This document shows positions 1-12,900 of a DNA stretch of 64,000 bases, piece after piece (the stretch's first letter is position 1; each line of letters starts with the position of its first letter). The translations under genes and the position numbers were made by a program. This DNA comes from Trichoplax adhaerens (Eukaryota; Placozoa; Uniplacotomia; Trichoplacea; Trichoplacidae). Below the pieces are notes generated by a model. It was not told the origin of the DNA. It did no database searches and worked only from the letters and a program-made list of their open reading frames with translations. The DNA lies in the NCBI RefSeq assembly GCF_000150275.1, contig NW_002060950.1, positions 2,716,106 to 2,780,105 of the forward strand. Reading direction: 5' to 3'.

Positions 1-107
1 ATACGTATATTGTATATAGATATGTTCTTCATCAAATCACAACGATATTAATAAACGACATCGTAGATACCCTTAGTGCAATATTTTATTGTAAAGTGTA
101 TTTGTAG

Positions 108-210
108 AGATCCGTACCTGTTAGGCCCCAAGCTGAATTGCAATGTTACCCCCAACATTAGGAAACGCTTTCCAACGGTTGTCCAACCATATTACCATAT
201 TTACTGTTAA
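108..210 (+). CDS. Possible terminal exon of an upstream gene
   Basis: A stretch clearly richer in G+C than its flanks. It follows an acceptor-like TTTGTAG and stays open on the + strand for about 33 codons, starting with D-P-Y-L-L-G-P-K and ending in a TAA. The opposite strand is also open for about 25 codons (M-V-I-W-L-D-N-R-W-K-A-F-P) behind its own acceptor-like site, so the coding strand is not certain. No family is recognised. It could be the last exon of a gene lying left of the window or a decayed fragment. Confidence 0.2.
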
Positions 211-1352
211 TATAGACAGAATCAATGAAAAGCATATCTTTAATATATATATTATAATCACATTTTCAATATTATAAAATTGGACCTATACAGTACTTAC
301 TTCCAGTTTGTGTCTACTTAATTTACGATTGAAAATGAAAGAATGTGGTGTACACATTACAATAGACGATCATGACAACTATTCCTGGAAAGGTGTATTT
401 CCCAACGGGTAAAGGATATTTTAGCAACGAATACAATCCATAAGTGTATTGTTGTACATGTAATCATGCTGTAAATGGAACAGCAATGGAGAAGGATTTT
501 CAATGTAGTGAATATGTTTAGTCGCTTTTGTTGAAAAAGTACGTTTCTGTTATGTTTCCTTTGTACAGTAATTTTATTCTGCACTAATCTAAGCTTTGTA
601 ACTAATACTGATGTAGCATTTGATGACTATGTATAATCTACAAACTGCGTATACTGCAGCAGACTTTTCTTCCACCCTCCGTTTCTAAAGTTTCCATTAG
701 ATATGATTCTGAAACGTAATGGTCACGCGATGATATAATGAACTTATACTCTTACAGTCTTTTATTTGGTTAACTTTTGACCCTTTTGATTATAACTATT
801 TACTACGGCGGTTGATAATAAATATAAGGATGCCAGTAACTTCGAATGCTGAATAACTAGAGTAAACTGTTGGTTAAAAAATTTTTTCGATTAATTTTAC
901 GTCGCTTGATCGATTTCTACTACGCATGTAGACGTCTGTTGTTAAAGATCTTAGATAATTATTCCTTTCTGTTCTGTACTATTACTGGTATACGAATTAG
1001 GAAGAAAGAGAAAAACGGAAGACAATTTACAACTTTTCTATTTAATCATATTATACAGTTTCCATCTCATACCAATTTACTAGTACCTGCTCATACTACT
1101 GCTTCGTAATATTTTTAACTACAGCTTTGATGAGAAGCTAATTAGTGCACATTAGTTAGTACTTTACTAGAAAGGTAGATCTTTTAGAGGATTACATGTC
1201 TTCCTTCGATAATTACGTCACTTAGTATCAGATGCATAGTGCATACATGAATACATATATAATTATATTAAGATTGTGGGGAGTAATTTCGAATCAAATT
1301 TTATTCGCTAAAACATTACATGTTTTTGTATTTTATTCAATCTTGAATGTAG
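211..1352. other. Region upstream of the first recognised beta-TrCP exon
   Basis: AT-rich sequence in which no exon could be supported. It should contain, or be the intron preceding, the N-terminal exons of beta-TrCP (dimerisation domain), but nothing matching that domain was found here. Those exons probably lie left of the window or are too divergent to see. The short open frames here look like chance. Confidence 0.5.
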
Positions 1353-4300
1353 CACGCGGATTAGTTCATATCGCAGAAAATATTTTAGGTTACTTGGATG
1401 CTAAATCTCTTTGTGCTGCTGAACGAGTTTGCAAGGATTGGTATCACACTATTGATAGCTGTATGCTTTGGAAAAAATTGATTATGTATAAAGTTCATAC
1501 TGATAACTTATGGAAAGGATTATCTGAGCGACGAGCATGGTAAGTCAACTGGATCGGTAACTTATATATAATTTTACAACTTACTTTTATGTTTATTACA
1601 ACACGCATTAATATCATCCAGTGCAATAATTTGGTGATATTTTACTTTTATTGAATTATTCTGAACTTTAGCGATTCAGTGCATCGACCTTGCGCTTGTT
1701 TAATGCTCAGTGGTAGTTTTATCTGTATGTACTGTATAATTCAGTCTGTTAAATACCATGCTAATAGTAGTAGATAGTCAGATGTTAAAATACTCTCTTA
1801 CTCCACCACGTAAAATCGCTTAAAGGGTATCATTTACTGTACATTATTCATTAAAATATCATTATGACGCAATGGTTAGTGACAAATTTTATTTCGTTTT
1901 AATTCTTAAAATTTATACCAACTAAATAACAAGTAGAAGTTATCTAGTAAATTGAAAATTGGATATTAATGAAGGCAATATTGTAGTTATTGATATTGTT
2001 ACTCTTTCTACAATACTGCATTGCCTTTTTCGTGATTGCTTTCCCATTGTTTATCGATCACTGTCTATGAAGGTGTTGTCTTATTTTCTTAACTAATCTG
2101 CAATTAATTCGTATTTCATTTATGTATTAATTAATTTCGGATGATGATATGATAGAGATTAAATCTGGCATAAATTTATAACTTGATTAAAAAATATAAT
2201 ATTAAATCGTTACATTTAAATTAATTCCTTTTGTTCTCACATTGACTCCATGTATTTAACACTTTTTATAGTGGACATTACCTAGATCGTGGCTCCGCTA
2301 GTCACGCCGACAGTTCCTACTATAGAAATCTTTACCGACAATTTATTCAGGATATCAAGGTGATAAGAATGCGCTATTCTCTGACTGCTCTTTGAATTGA
2401 AATAAAAACTGCAGCCTTTACGATAGCATTGACACAATCATTACGAAAACTATAACATAAAATTTCTCTCTAATAGTTATTATTTAGTTGCACAATATCA
2501 AAACAGTGATTTATTACATTGCATAAATTTATCGGTAAATAATAGAAAATGTTATATCATTGACTTTAAACATTAAATTGGACGTCAATTACTTAACAAC
2601 ATGTGACTTGAACATGCTGTTAATACTTGGCTAATAGACAATTGATACCAACTGGAGATGTGGCCGGTTTTCATTACGTAGAATTGATTGTAAAAGCGAA
2701 AACAGCAAAGGTGTTTATTGTCTACAGTACGATGACAGAAAAATTGTTAGTGGATTACGAGATAATACTATTAAGGTATGGTATCCAACTTAGATTTTTT
2801 TTACATAATAATTGTATAAAATTTAATCAAATTATTAACTTATGATTTTCCTTCTATCGTGAGAAGAATTACCGATAGTAAAAAATTTGCTACGCATTCT
2901 GTAATTTTTTGTATCTAGATTTGGGATTACAATACTCTAGAGTGTACACAGATTTTATATGGACATTGTGGTTCGGTTCTCTGCTTGCAATATGATGAAA
3001 ACGTTATTGTTTCAGGGAGTAGTGATTCGACAGTAAGGTAATTAAAATTTTACTTTTTATCTTTTACGTACTGCTTGAATATCGTTAATTAAGGTAATAC
3101 AATAGGAAACTTTTTGGTTAATATTTATATCGCCTTCAATGTAGGGTGTGGGATGTTAATACTGGTGAAAATAAAAATGTATTAAACCAGCATCAAGAAG
3201 CGGTATTACATTTGCGCTTTCATGCTGGTATGATGGTAACGTGTTCTAAGGTAACTTGAATTAACAGGCTATTTTATATAATTACAATGTAATGTATCTA
3301 AAAATATAATGTATTGCAACTTGACATTTTTACGTCCTTTTATTATATCATGTAGCTATCGCCTTGCAAGACTTTACATTAATTAAACATTGAATTTTAA
3401 TAAACATTATTAACAAATATGTAATATCGTCATTTTTCAAAAAATTGTACTTTGTGTTTTTACGTTCTTCCATTATGTTATGATGTAGCTGTCGTCTTAC
3501 AAGAATTTACATTAGACATTAAATTTTTTAATGGCGTTATTAACAAATATGCTATATCATCTTTTTTCTCTTTATAGGATCGTAATATTGCTGTTTGGGA
3601 TATGAAATCTCCTACGGAAATTAATTTACGAAAAGTATTAGTTGGTCATCGAGCTGCTGTTAATGTTGTTGATTTTGATGAGCGCTACATTGTTTCTGCT
3701 TCTGGTGACAGAACAATTAAGGTTTTGTATTATATTGTTAATTCCGCATAAATATGCTACGTGGTTGTATGAATCTAATTATATTAGGTATTGCTCTCAC
3801 TGCAATAGGTCTGGAATACTAGCAATTGTGAATTTGTCCGAACCCTAAGTGGCCATCGACGTGGTATTGCTTGCTTACAATACCATGGTCAGTTAGTTGT
3901 GAGCGGATCATCGGATAATACGATAAGGTAAAAAATGATTTTAAATGCTTAGCATATATGTATCGAAATTAATTTTACCTTTTTATACAATGCCTTCATA
4001 ATAAGCCCCTGATCATAATTATTTGTTAATATTGGACTCTACAACGTAATAGATTGTGGGACATTGACAGTGGTGCATGCTTAAGAATACTAGAAGGTCA
4101 TGAAGAATTGGTTAGGTGTGTTAATCAAGCACTTTTATTTCATTTTATCTATGTTAATGAAATTTAAATATAACAATAAAATTTCAAATGCTTCCATATA
4201 GATGTATTCGATTTGATGATAAGCGTATCGTTAGTGGAGCATATGATGGGTAAGTTTAAAAGAAATTGGCTTGAATTAAATTATAATAAACACTAGTAAA

Positions 4301-4715
4301 AGTAGAATAACGGAATAGTGACTTGCTCACTCTCATTTCAGCTAAATTTTAAATATTGAGTGATTCATTCTTTTCAGCAAAATCAAAGTGTGGGATATAA
4401 AAGCTGCTCTTGACGTGCGATCCCCTACGGCTACACTTTGTTTAAGAACCTTAGTGGTAAAAATTTTTATTAACACTTACTTTAACAAATTTCGCTAGAC
4501 ATATTTGATACATCGATTACAAATAAAATAAAATTATATTTTTTCAGAAACATACCGGTAGAGTATTCAGACTACAATTTGATGAATTTCAAATAGTAAG
4601 TAGCTCTCATGATGACACAATCCTCATTTGGGACTTCTTGGACGGGAACCAAAATGTATCTCCGCACAAACGACCTCAAACCTCACGTACTTATACATAT
4701 GTTGTTAATAAATAA
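1353..4715 (+). CDS. BTRC: Beta-TrCP (Slimb-type F-box/WD40 protein), 5' end not seen
   Basis: Substrate receptor of an SCF ubiquitin ligase; the family binds DSGxxS phosphodegrons (beta-catenin, IkB). Eleven exons join in phase: 1353-1539, 2272-2359, 2638-2775, 2919-3037, 3145-3250, 3578-3721, 3809-3927, 4053-4115, 4202-4249, 4378-4456, 4548-4715, giving about 419 residues. The first exon encodes the F-box ([12 protein letters not shown], then [16 protein letters not shown]). Then come seven WD40 blades with near-human text such as [12 protein letters not shown] and S-G-A-Y-D-G-K-I-K-V-W-D. The end is [10 protein letters not shown] plus a short divergent tail. The first exon starts in phase 1 behind an acceptor, so the N-terminal dimerisation region is encoded further left. 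The gene converges on ENO4 836 bases away. The family assignment is near certain; FBXW11 and BTRC are not separable here. Confidence 0.93.
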
Positions 4716-5550
4716 TTTGCAAACAATGTTAATAGCATTTAATTTAATGCAGAAGAAAACTGCGCTATAGTTCTTATAGCAAACTACCTGAAGCCCACCA
4801 AAAAATGAATTATATAAGATAATGACGTATTCTTTTCTCTGCATTACTGTTATTTAGCTGTACTGTCCTATCATTTCATTGCATAAGATCTTCATGTATC
4901 AAATTATCGATATTAAGTATCAATGACTAACATTTTATTGCAATTTTTGGAACGCGGATATTGAAATGCTTGAGTAAATAATTCTAATTCTTTTGACGAT
5001 AATTATTTGTTATCGAATAAATACTATAGAATAAAAATAACAAGAAATAACTACAACGTATAGCGGTTTAGACCGTCGCTATACTATTTGTAGTGAATTA
5101 ATTTAATATTTCGAAAGTAATAATTAATGTATCTTACCCGTTTTTCGATCTTTCATGATCTGTAACCTCGTACGAAATTGGAATATAAATACTTTTTCTT
5201 GATATTATTTACCCCTTTTTTTATTTCATTATAATATGAAAATTTTTACACATGCGTACATTAGATAGATAGCTCATTATAATCTTGTACAATTATTGTA
5301 CCTTATAGATTTAAATTTAAACTAGACATTAATAAATAACAACTAATTACATTGTAATATATATATGTATAGTTGTACAATCGGTCTTTTACAACTAATT
5401 TTACATCGTTCAGAAAATACTATAATAAAGACGCATTTCTGAAGTTGCAGCCTTGTGATAAATGTTTGGCAATCATTACAGAGCACAAATTGCTTAAGCT
5501 TGGAAATGCACCTGTTCTATAGTCATCTAGGAATTTATAATTGCAATTAG
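4716..5550. other. Convergent intergenic spacer (BTRC / ENO4 3' ends)
   Basis: AT-rich spacer between two converging stop codons. It contains several AATAAA-like hexamers on each strand (for example near 5018 and 5332), consistent with 3' UTRs and polyadenylation from both sides. No coding sequence was seen. Confidence 0.6.
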
Positions 5551-8500
5551 TTATTCTTTTTCTTGTAAATTGGCATCGTTAGCAGAAACGATAGCTTGAT
5601 TTGATTCTAATAACTGATCTTGCTCGTCCTGGACTTCCCTTGGTACAGTATGCATAGGAATAGGGCTAAGTTTATTGTTGTTATGAAGATTGCTCCAGAT
5701 ATCGGCTAGTCGATTATATTTGCATGTCCATTCACTGCGACCAGGACCCCCTAACTGTAAAAACCTTGCTCCAACTCCTACAGCCTAAAGGTTAAGTAAT
5801 TAAAATGTTCATAAGGTATGCCGGTAGCAATATCTGACAGGAAAATCAATCATGTTCTATCAGTCTTACCAAATCGACTACAAAATTACAATCTTCAGGT
5901 GCATAGCTATTACTTATAACCAAATGTTGATCTATTAATTCGATACAATAATAAAAACGCCAATTACAGGAAGCATTAGAAAATAGAAATCGTGATAATA
6001 ATTATAATCAGAAGACATTGACAGTATATTTAATATTTACCTTGTGATGTATATACATTTGCGGCCTGAATAACATCAGACACGAGCATGGATTTACTAA
6101 GCCGCACGATCGCTGCTGTAGTTATTGACTTTTTCATTAATTTTTCATTAATGTCGATATCATGGTTATATAATCTATCTCCGACGATATAACATCGATG
6201 CGACAATCTAGAGTGAACTTCTGCCCAATTGTCATCGTCCTAAGGCATTAATTAACATAAGTTGTTGTTTAATTATCACATGCTAATAATATTTTGGTAA
6301 TAATTACGACCAGTAAATCGAAGCATATTATTTGTTTAGCATTTGTATAATACTGTTATAGTTACCGGATGCAAAGCGTCAATTATCATCATAAACGCAG
6401 GGTATTTCTCAAGGAGATCAGCATACATATCAATCATTTCCTTCGATGATTTGAAAATGTTTTGCTGCTTTTCATACCTCGATTTTTCCTGTGTATTATA
6501 CAGTGCAAAGTGAGACAGACCAAGTACGTATTTCTAATTTTGAAATCTACTAGCACATCGGAATAGTTTACATGGAACTAACTATTCCATTACTGATTAA
6601 TTATTAGCAGCTGTACTTCTCGTAATAAGTAGCATATTTCCTATATTTCTCTGATCAAGGTATCGCTGCATACAGCAGATTTAAACTACTGAAATTTACT
6701 GCTTACATTACGTATATACGAGAATAGATAAAAATTCAAGCTACTCACAGTATCATAAATTTCTTCCGATGCGCATTTTATACCCATAAATATATCTTTC
6801 CCAAATTCTAAATGAGCATGAGTGCAAGCATCACGCAGCATATCATGTATCTGCTCAAATTTATCCATTACAGGAGCATAGCTTCCCATATCTGTAATAT
6901 GTTTGTTTAAAGGCTGTATACCCCAAAATTGAAAATGAAATACAATCGAATTATGATATTAGAAACAAGCGAATGAGCATTAACTGTGTACCTTTAAATT
7001 AGGATAGCACTCACCGTTTTTATACTTAATCGACCTAATTGTTGATAAACTTCGACTACATTTCGTAATCCGTCCACATAAGGGATGTCAATCGAAGGAA
7101 AAATCATGACATCTTTAATAAATTTTATTTTTCCGCCTGACTTTACACGAGTGAGTACAATCGATAAGGGAATGGGCATAACGTAGTTTTCTCTAGCCTA
7201 GTGAAATTACGGCGGCCACAAATTATAAAAAAAGGAATATTATTAGACACTATATCACAATGGATAACATGCAAACAACATGATGCGCCGTTCTAAGCCA
7301 TGCCTAAGTATACAATAAACAATTACACATACTTTGCCATGCATTAACTGATCGATATGAGCATAAGTAGGTTGTCTTGACGCAATTCCTGCACTTTGAG
7401 CAATGGCTATCGACGTGGCAAAGATATGATTGTCGTAATCGATTACTGCCATAGTCGGTGAGTGCAGCAATTTATCTGAGCTTTGATAGCGGTCCATGGT
7501 AGAATGACCACCGGGTCCCATTTTATTTGCTGAACGCTTCCTTTCCGATTGCGATCGACCAGGTGCGGAAGCATCTTCCATAGTCACAGCAGTTTCAGCA
7601 GCAGTAGTAGCTGCTGCTGCTATCTGTTCTTCATCTTTGGTAGTTGCTACACATTTTACCTCTCTGCGCGTATCAGTATTCAAGACACCATTTCGATAAA
7701 AAAAAAAGATCGATAGTACTATGTAAGAATCCAATTCGTTAAAGATAGTACCCAGCCATAACTATTTTGGTGTAGTAAAGTATGATTACCTTAAAATTTG
7801 ATCAATTTCTTGTTGGTTAACGGGATTCTTCTCAAGTAACGATTCGGCAACAATTGTGTTAATAAACGCTAGCTCACGTTGAATATCCCGTTTACATTCA
7901 ATAATTTGATGGTTGTTATGAGATGAAGTTTTTGTACTACTTTTTTTACCATTATGATGGCGTCGTTCGTGATTGCTGGATCCTCCGGATACATAAACAC
8001 AACTTGAAGCTATTGCCTAATGATTAAATTGTTACCAAAATTTTTAAAAACATTTTTATTTAGTAATTCGATATTTTAACTTGACTTCAATATCATACTC
8101 ATGACTCTTAAGTAATTACGACACAAAATGTTTTTATTTTTCGCTTTAAAGCTAGAAGCTTTGGCTTTATAATTCACTTGTTTACAATTTATCTCTAAAT
8201 CTAATACGTTGATACCTTTTCTATTCCATTGATTTTGCAGCAAATGGACACTTGAACAGTTAGATTTCCTTTATTATCGTAAACTTCTTCCGCTTTTATC
8301 TAACGGTTTTATTAGCATCACAGCAATCGGTCAAGAAATATAGATGTCAATAAGATTTTGTAATAGTCTTTAAATTATTCAATTCTCTACAACTTGGTGA
8401 CTTACATTGTTGATAACGGCAAGCTTTGCCAGTTGGCTAAAGTGTTCAGCCTATTTCAAAGCAATCACGATCATAATTATTTAGAGCTTGTTAAATTTGA

Positions 8501-9270
8501 TATTAATGCTTGCAGTAATGCATACTGCAATCAAAAAAATTTCGTTACATATTCGAGAATAACGCTCTGAGGCAATGTCATAAGATAACAATGCGCAAAA
8601 TAAGATCCATTGCGATCGTTCGCGGAAATGATAATATCTGAGTTTATTATATATGAAAGCATCGATAGCTTAATTATTATCACTGTACTTAGCTTGATTA
8701 CTGTTCTGGAACTAATTATCTTAATAGGATAGCAAGTTAATAAAGCTAAAGGAGACAAATAATTAGCATCTATTCCAATATTTCATATCATTGATGGTCA
8801 TATCACAATACTACCTAAATTTGTATTGATAAATACGATGAAAATAAAGTTGTTGAATCGCTATCTATCATGTAATAAAATTTGATATTTGCAGTTACAA
8901 TGCAATTGTTTATAGATATTAAGGATGATTTCTTATTTAGCTCTAAACTGACATTTGTACGTAATATTAAACACATATGCAGAAGCGATATAAATAATTC
9001 TGTATTTTAAAAAGTTAATAATATAAATAACTATCCCGAATATACATCATTTAGAAAATAAAGGCTGATAGATTGTTATCATGTTATCCTGTAATTGCAT
9101 TATGATATCCGTATTTCCCCACTCACCATATATCCAAATATGTCCTCTGGTTCATCTTCTAAAATCTTATTCAGTAATTCTTCTAATCTCTTAGGTACAT
9201 CATTTTCTTTAAAATAATGAACTGCATTTTGCTTTCGTTCATAATCACGTAATAAAGTAGTGCTAGCCAT
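5551..9270 (-). CDS. ENO4: Enolase 4 (sperm/flagellar enolase-like protein)
   Basis: Eleven exons on the minus strand join in phase to about 598 residues: 9270-9127, 8450-8406, 8299-8216, 8016-7790, 7663-7333, 7197-7015, 6913-6749, 6488-6366, 6239-6041, 5931-5870, 5784-5551. The N-terminus carries the ENO4 signature (H-Y-F-K-E-N-D-V-P-K-R-L-E-E-L-L). A Ser/Ala-rich insert follows, then the enolase barrel (I-P-L-S-I-V-L-T-R-V; Y-P-A-F-M-M-I-I-D; R-C-Y-I-V-G-D-R; P-G-R-S-E-W-T-C-K-Y-N-R-L). Human ENO4 has the same order and similar length, and in mammals ENO4 belongs to the sperm flagellum. By recall alignment the classical catalytic lysines are R480 and Q531 and the active-site histidine is N508, so ordinary enolase chemistry is doubtful. 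The start chosen is the ATG at 9270, the first in frame with the motif. It is head-to-head with CFAP58. Confidence 0.88.
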
Positions 9271-9475
9271 ATCATTGAACAATTTGAGAATCCTACTACA
9301 CAACCTTTTTATTGAGTACGTATATTCTAATCAAAATGATCGGCTTTAAAGGCGTATTATTTCTGTTAATATTGCAGCACTTTATAATCTTCAACACAAC
9401 GATTTAGCCAGTTAAAATCACCATAACATCGCATACTATAATAAACTATTAATCAAATTCTGACCGTAGACGACG

Positions 9476-9490
9476 GTTACCATGGAAAAC
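9476..9490 (+). promoter_or_regulatory. Imperfect X-box near ENO4
   Basis: GTTACCATGGAAAAC has both half-sites of the X-box palindrome, with one extra A in the right arm. It lies about 100 bases from the full X-box at 9576. It may be a weaker second RFX site. Confidence 0.4.
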
Positions 9491-9575
9491 AGTCGAACTC
9501 GAGGATGGGCAAGAAACTGTATCATACTGTATTAGGTGATTGCAGGCATGCGTAATGATGATGAATTGCGAAGTA

Positions 9576-9589
9576 GTTGCCATAGGAAC
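9576..9589 (+). promoter_or_regulatory. X-box (RFX site) between ENO4 and CFAP58
   Basis: GTTGCCATAGGAAC matches GTHNYY-AT-RRNAAC at every position. It lies 306 bases upstream of the ENO4 ATG and 325 bases upstream of the CFAP58 ATG. X-boxes are the known binding sites of RFX factors that control cilia genes; function here is inferred. Confidence 0.6.
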
Positions 9590-9913
9590 CAAACCAAATA
9601 CTCTTGTTTGTAGCGATTTATAATTTTATATAAAAGCTGCTCTCTCTTTTTCATATTGTCATGACTGGCAACGACTTGAATAACTATAATAACTACAGTA
9701 CATTATTAGTTCTGATAGATAATTAGAGTTAAGTCTTACGATTTGGGGTTACAGATTTATTACGACTTGAAAGAAGATCGCGATCACTTCTTTTCTAAAT
9801 CAAACGTGTTGTAATTATTATCCGGATATATCAAGATTATTGTCACCCTTTTACATCGGGTGTTAGTTAGAGTTACTTATTTATTTGCAAACTAGGACAG
9901 AAAAGCTGAAAAG

Positions 9914-12900
9914 ATGTCGAGCGTAGACGTAAGTAAATCGACCTTAACATAATATATGTACAACAGATCTCAAATGGTATAGACGCTAGGGTACATTAAT
10001 GGTTTTCAGTAAACAACGAGAACTCGATCACCTGTTTTAAAGTATAATAAAATTAGGAATAACTGTTATGGTATATCAGTAAGATTGGCTAACGTTTTAT
10101 ATTCTGTTTAAAAGTAGATGAAATTAAATTAGTTTAAGTCTACTGGTTCCATATGACATTAATGTGATGTGCAAGTTAATGCTGCCAGATATGGGGCAAA
10201 ATCGACATCATACCGTAAAGGCCAGATTTTGGGAGTGATTGAATCATAGTTAAAATCAATGACACTAAATATCTGCTTATAAAATTAAATTCTATCAAAG
10301 ATTAATTTGTTTTTCCAATTCTGTTGCTAGAAGATATCCTAGCTTTAGAATACGGTTATCGCTAAACCTTTACTTATTATTATACCGTTAACGTGTGCTG
10401 ATCGATAACTTACTTTCCAAACAAAATTTAGACAATATCATATTTATCTAAACAAACTTTCGTAGTATTTCTAAATTCAAAGTATGCGTATGTCAAAAGC
10501 TTATACTATTTGCATTACCTTTTATTGGCGTTTAATTGAAATTTATATCTCTAAACGCCTTATACTGTAATGTATACTGATGCGTCATGACGATTTCCGA
10601 TCATATAACAGAAATCGAGTGATGGTAAAACTGAAAAATTAGCAATAGAAGATAGTGCATTCGAAGCACTAGAGCGTGATTTTCAAGAGGTAAGAGTAAC
10701 TCTGCCGTATATGAAATTACCAATATACTTGTATTTTATAACGAAAATTGTACTATAAGCTTAAGATAAATTTTATTAACAATGTTATAAGGTCTTGGGT
10801 GAGTTGATGGGCGATACGAGTCTAGATAAATTTCGCAATGAATATGAAAAAGTACACAAGGCTCTAAAAAAATCCCACGAAAATGAAAGGCGTTTGATGC
10901 AAAAATGTCGTGAACTAAACGCTGAGATTACAGCTAACGCTGCAAAAGTAACGACAGCTTTGAAATTATCAGAAGAAGATCAATCGACAATTCAATCGTT
11001 AAAACAGGTTCGCTTACGATAAGTTAAATATTCCTGTATATCATTCCTTCGGTAGTCGGATTCTCATGTACGTAATTGGATATAGGAAATTGAAAAAGCA
11101 TGGAAAATGGTAGATACCGCGCACGAAAAAGAGTCGAGAGCAAGAGAAACAATTGAAGCACTTAAGAATGAAATTGCTAATTTAACAAAACTAGTTGAAC
11201 AAGGTGCGGGTCTTTCCATCGGCCAAGAAGAAAGCTTAAACGAGCTGAAGAAAGTCAACGAAGAATTAATCGTGGAGCGAGATGAAAAATTAAACGATAT
11301 AGTAAAGGTACGCCAGCAGATAGGCAAATAACGTCATACTTCTATATATCGAGATAATCTGTAAAGATGCATATTTCGAAGTTTGCAGTATATTGGGCAG
11401 AATACGAAAAGATTAGCAATAGTTGCTAAGCATAACATTGCACGTAATAATAATATCTGATTATGTTACCTATAAGGAGGTTATTCCGTTTTTTATTAAA
11501 CTAATAAGATGATATTATGGAACGTTTGTGTCTTATACTTAATTTGGATAATCTTTCTATAAACTAAATTAGAGTTTAATAAGTTTTAATACCCTATCGT
11601 AAATTTATGAATAAATTAACATGCATGGTTTCGTTCTAGTATAATTTATTAGTTCATAAGTATTCTTAATAATATTCTTGCTATTATTCATTGCTGCAGT
11701 TAAGAGAGAACTTAAATGAAGCAAACTCTAAGATGAAGAAAGCCGAGCAAGACCGCGACGATTTAGAGATTAGAATTTCAGAAGTAATGATAAATAGATT
11801 GATGTATTTATTACCTCTGCGATTCTTCGATGAATTTACTCTTTTTGTAACTTACTATACAACTACTGTAATACTTGCAGTTGAAAGACGATATACAAGT
11901 CCGAAGTAATGAAGCAAGTCGTGAGCAACGTAAAAAGGAAAGGTTGGAACGGGAGTTAAAAGCAGCCAGACAAGATATTGATGGTAAAACCTCCGATTTA
12001 AAAAGCAAGCAATCTGAATTGCAACGTTCTAAAGAAGAAATCCAACATCTTGAACAATCGCATCGTGAACAGAAAGGCCTTCATGAGCAAACTATGAAAG
12101 ATTATGAGACCTTAAATCAACGTTATACAAGATTACGGCAAGATTATGAGGCTCAGCTAATTAACACCGAACAGCTAGCTGGTGAAAATAGCCAGAAACA
12201 TGCTGAATTAAAAATGAAGGAAGATGAAATATCCCAATATAAATATGATACCCAGCGCCAGACAAGAATGAGAGAAGCACTACAGCGAAAGCTTAAGCAA
12301 GTAGAAGATCAAAAGCTTGAATTTGAATCTGAGAAAGAATTGCTTAAGGGGCAAATATCTGCTATGGAAAAAGATCTGGAGAATCGTAAGAAACAAGCAG
12401 ATGGGGATCGGAAGGCTATTGAAGATTTAATTCGTGAAAGGGATATCTTAAATAAGGTTGGTTTTATTATTACCATTAAGCTCAATGATTGCAATTATCT
12501 TGCAGTCTAAATACTTCAACTAATGAATTGAGCAGTAATTCAGATTTACTTTGAGCAGTTTAGAAGCTCTCTAACTCTATGGTATTATCCTGTAGTGCTA
12601 GTAATAAAGCGGTACATTAAATATCGAATCACTATAATTATCAATGTTTAATTCCTAGTCAGCATTAAGGCTAATACAACGAATATTTCTTAATATTCTT
12701 AATTAAAGTACTTGTACTTATCACAGTCAACTTCAGTCTAAATCATTCCAAATCTTTCCTTACTAGCAATAGTGTCTAGCAAGGAGAGGCAAAAAAGGTT
12801 TCTCCAATGTAATAAGCCGTCGTAGTAAATTCTACTCTTCACCTTGTTCCTAGCCAAAATATAACTCGATATTTCAGTTACACTCCTATTATCCTGGTTT

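Larger units (their letters stand above)
9271..9913. promoter_or_regulatory. Bidirectional ENO4-CFAP58 promoter region
   Basis: 643 bases separate the two start codons, which face away from each other. The space contains no convincing exon, so both 5' UTRs and a shared promoter must fit in it. It holds one full and one near match to the RFX X-box (separate entries). Co-regulation of the two genes by ciliogenic RFX factors is inferred. Confidence 0.6.

Noticed and set aside
870-1109. 79-codon plus-strand frame upstream of the F-box exon, as a possible N-terminus of beta-TrCP
   Set aside because: It starts at a non-ATG codon, is rich in Arg, Leu and Phe, and has no similarity to the beta-TrCP dimerisation domain.
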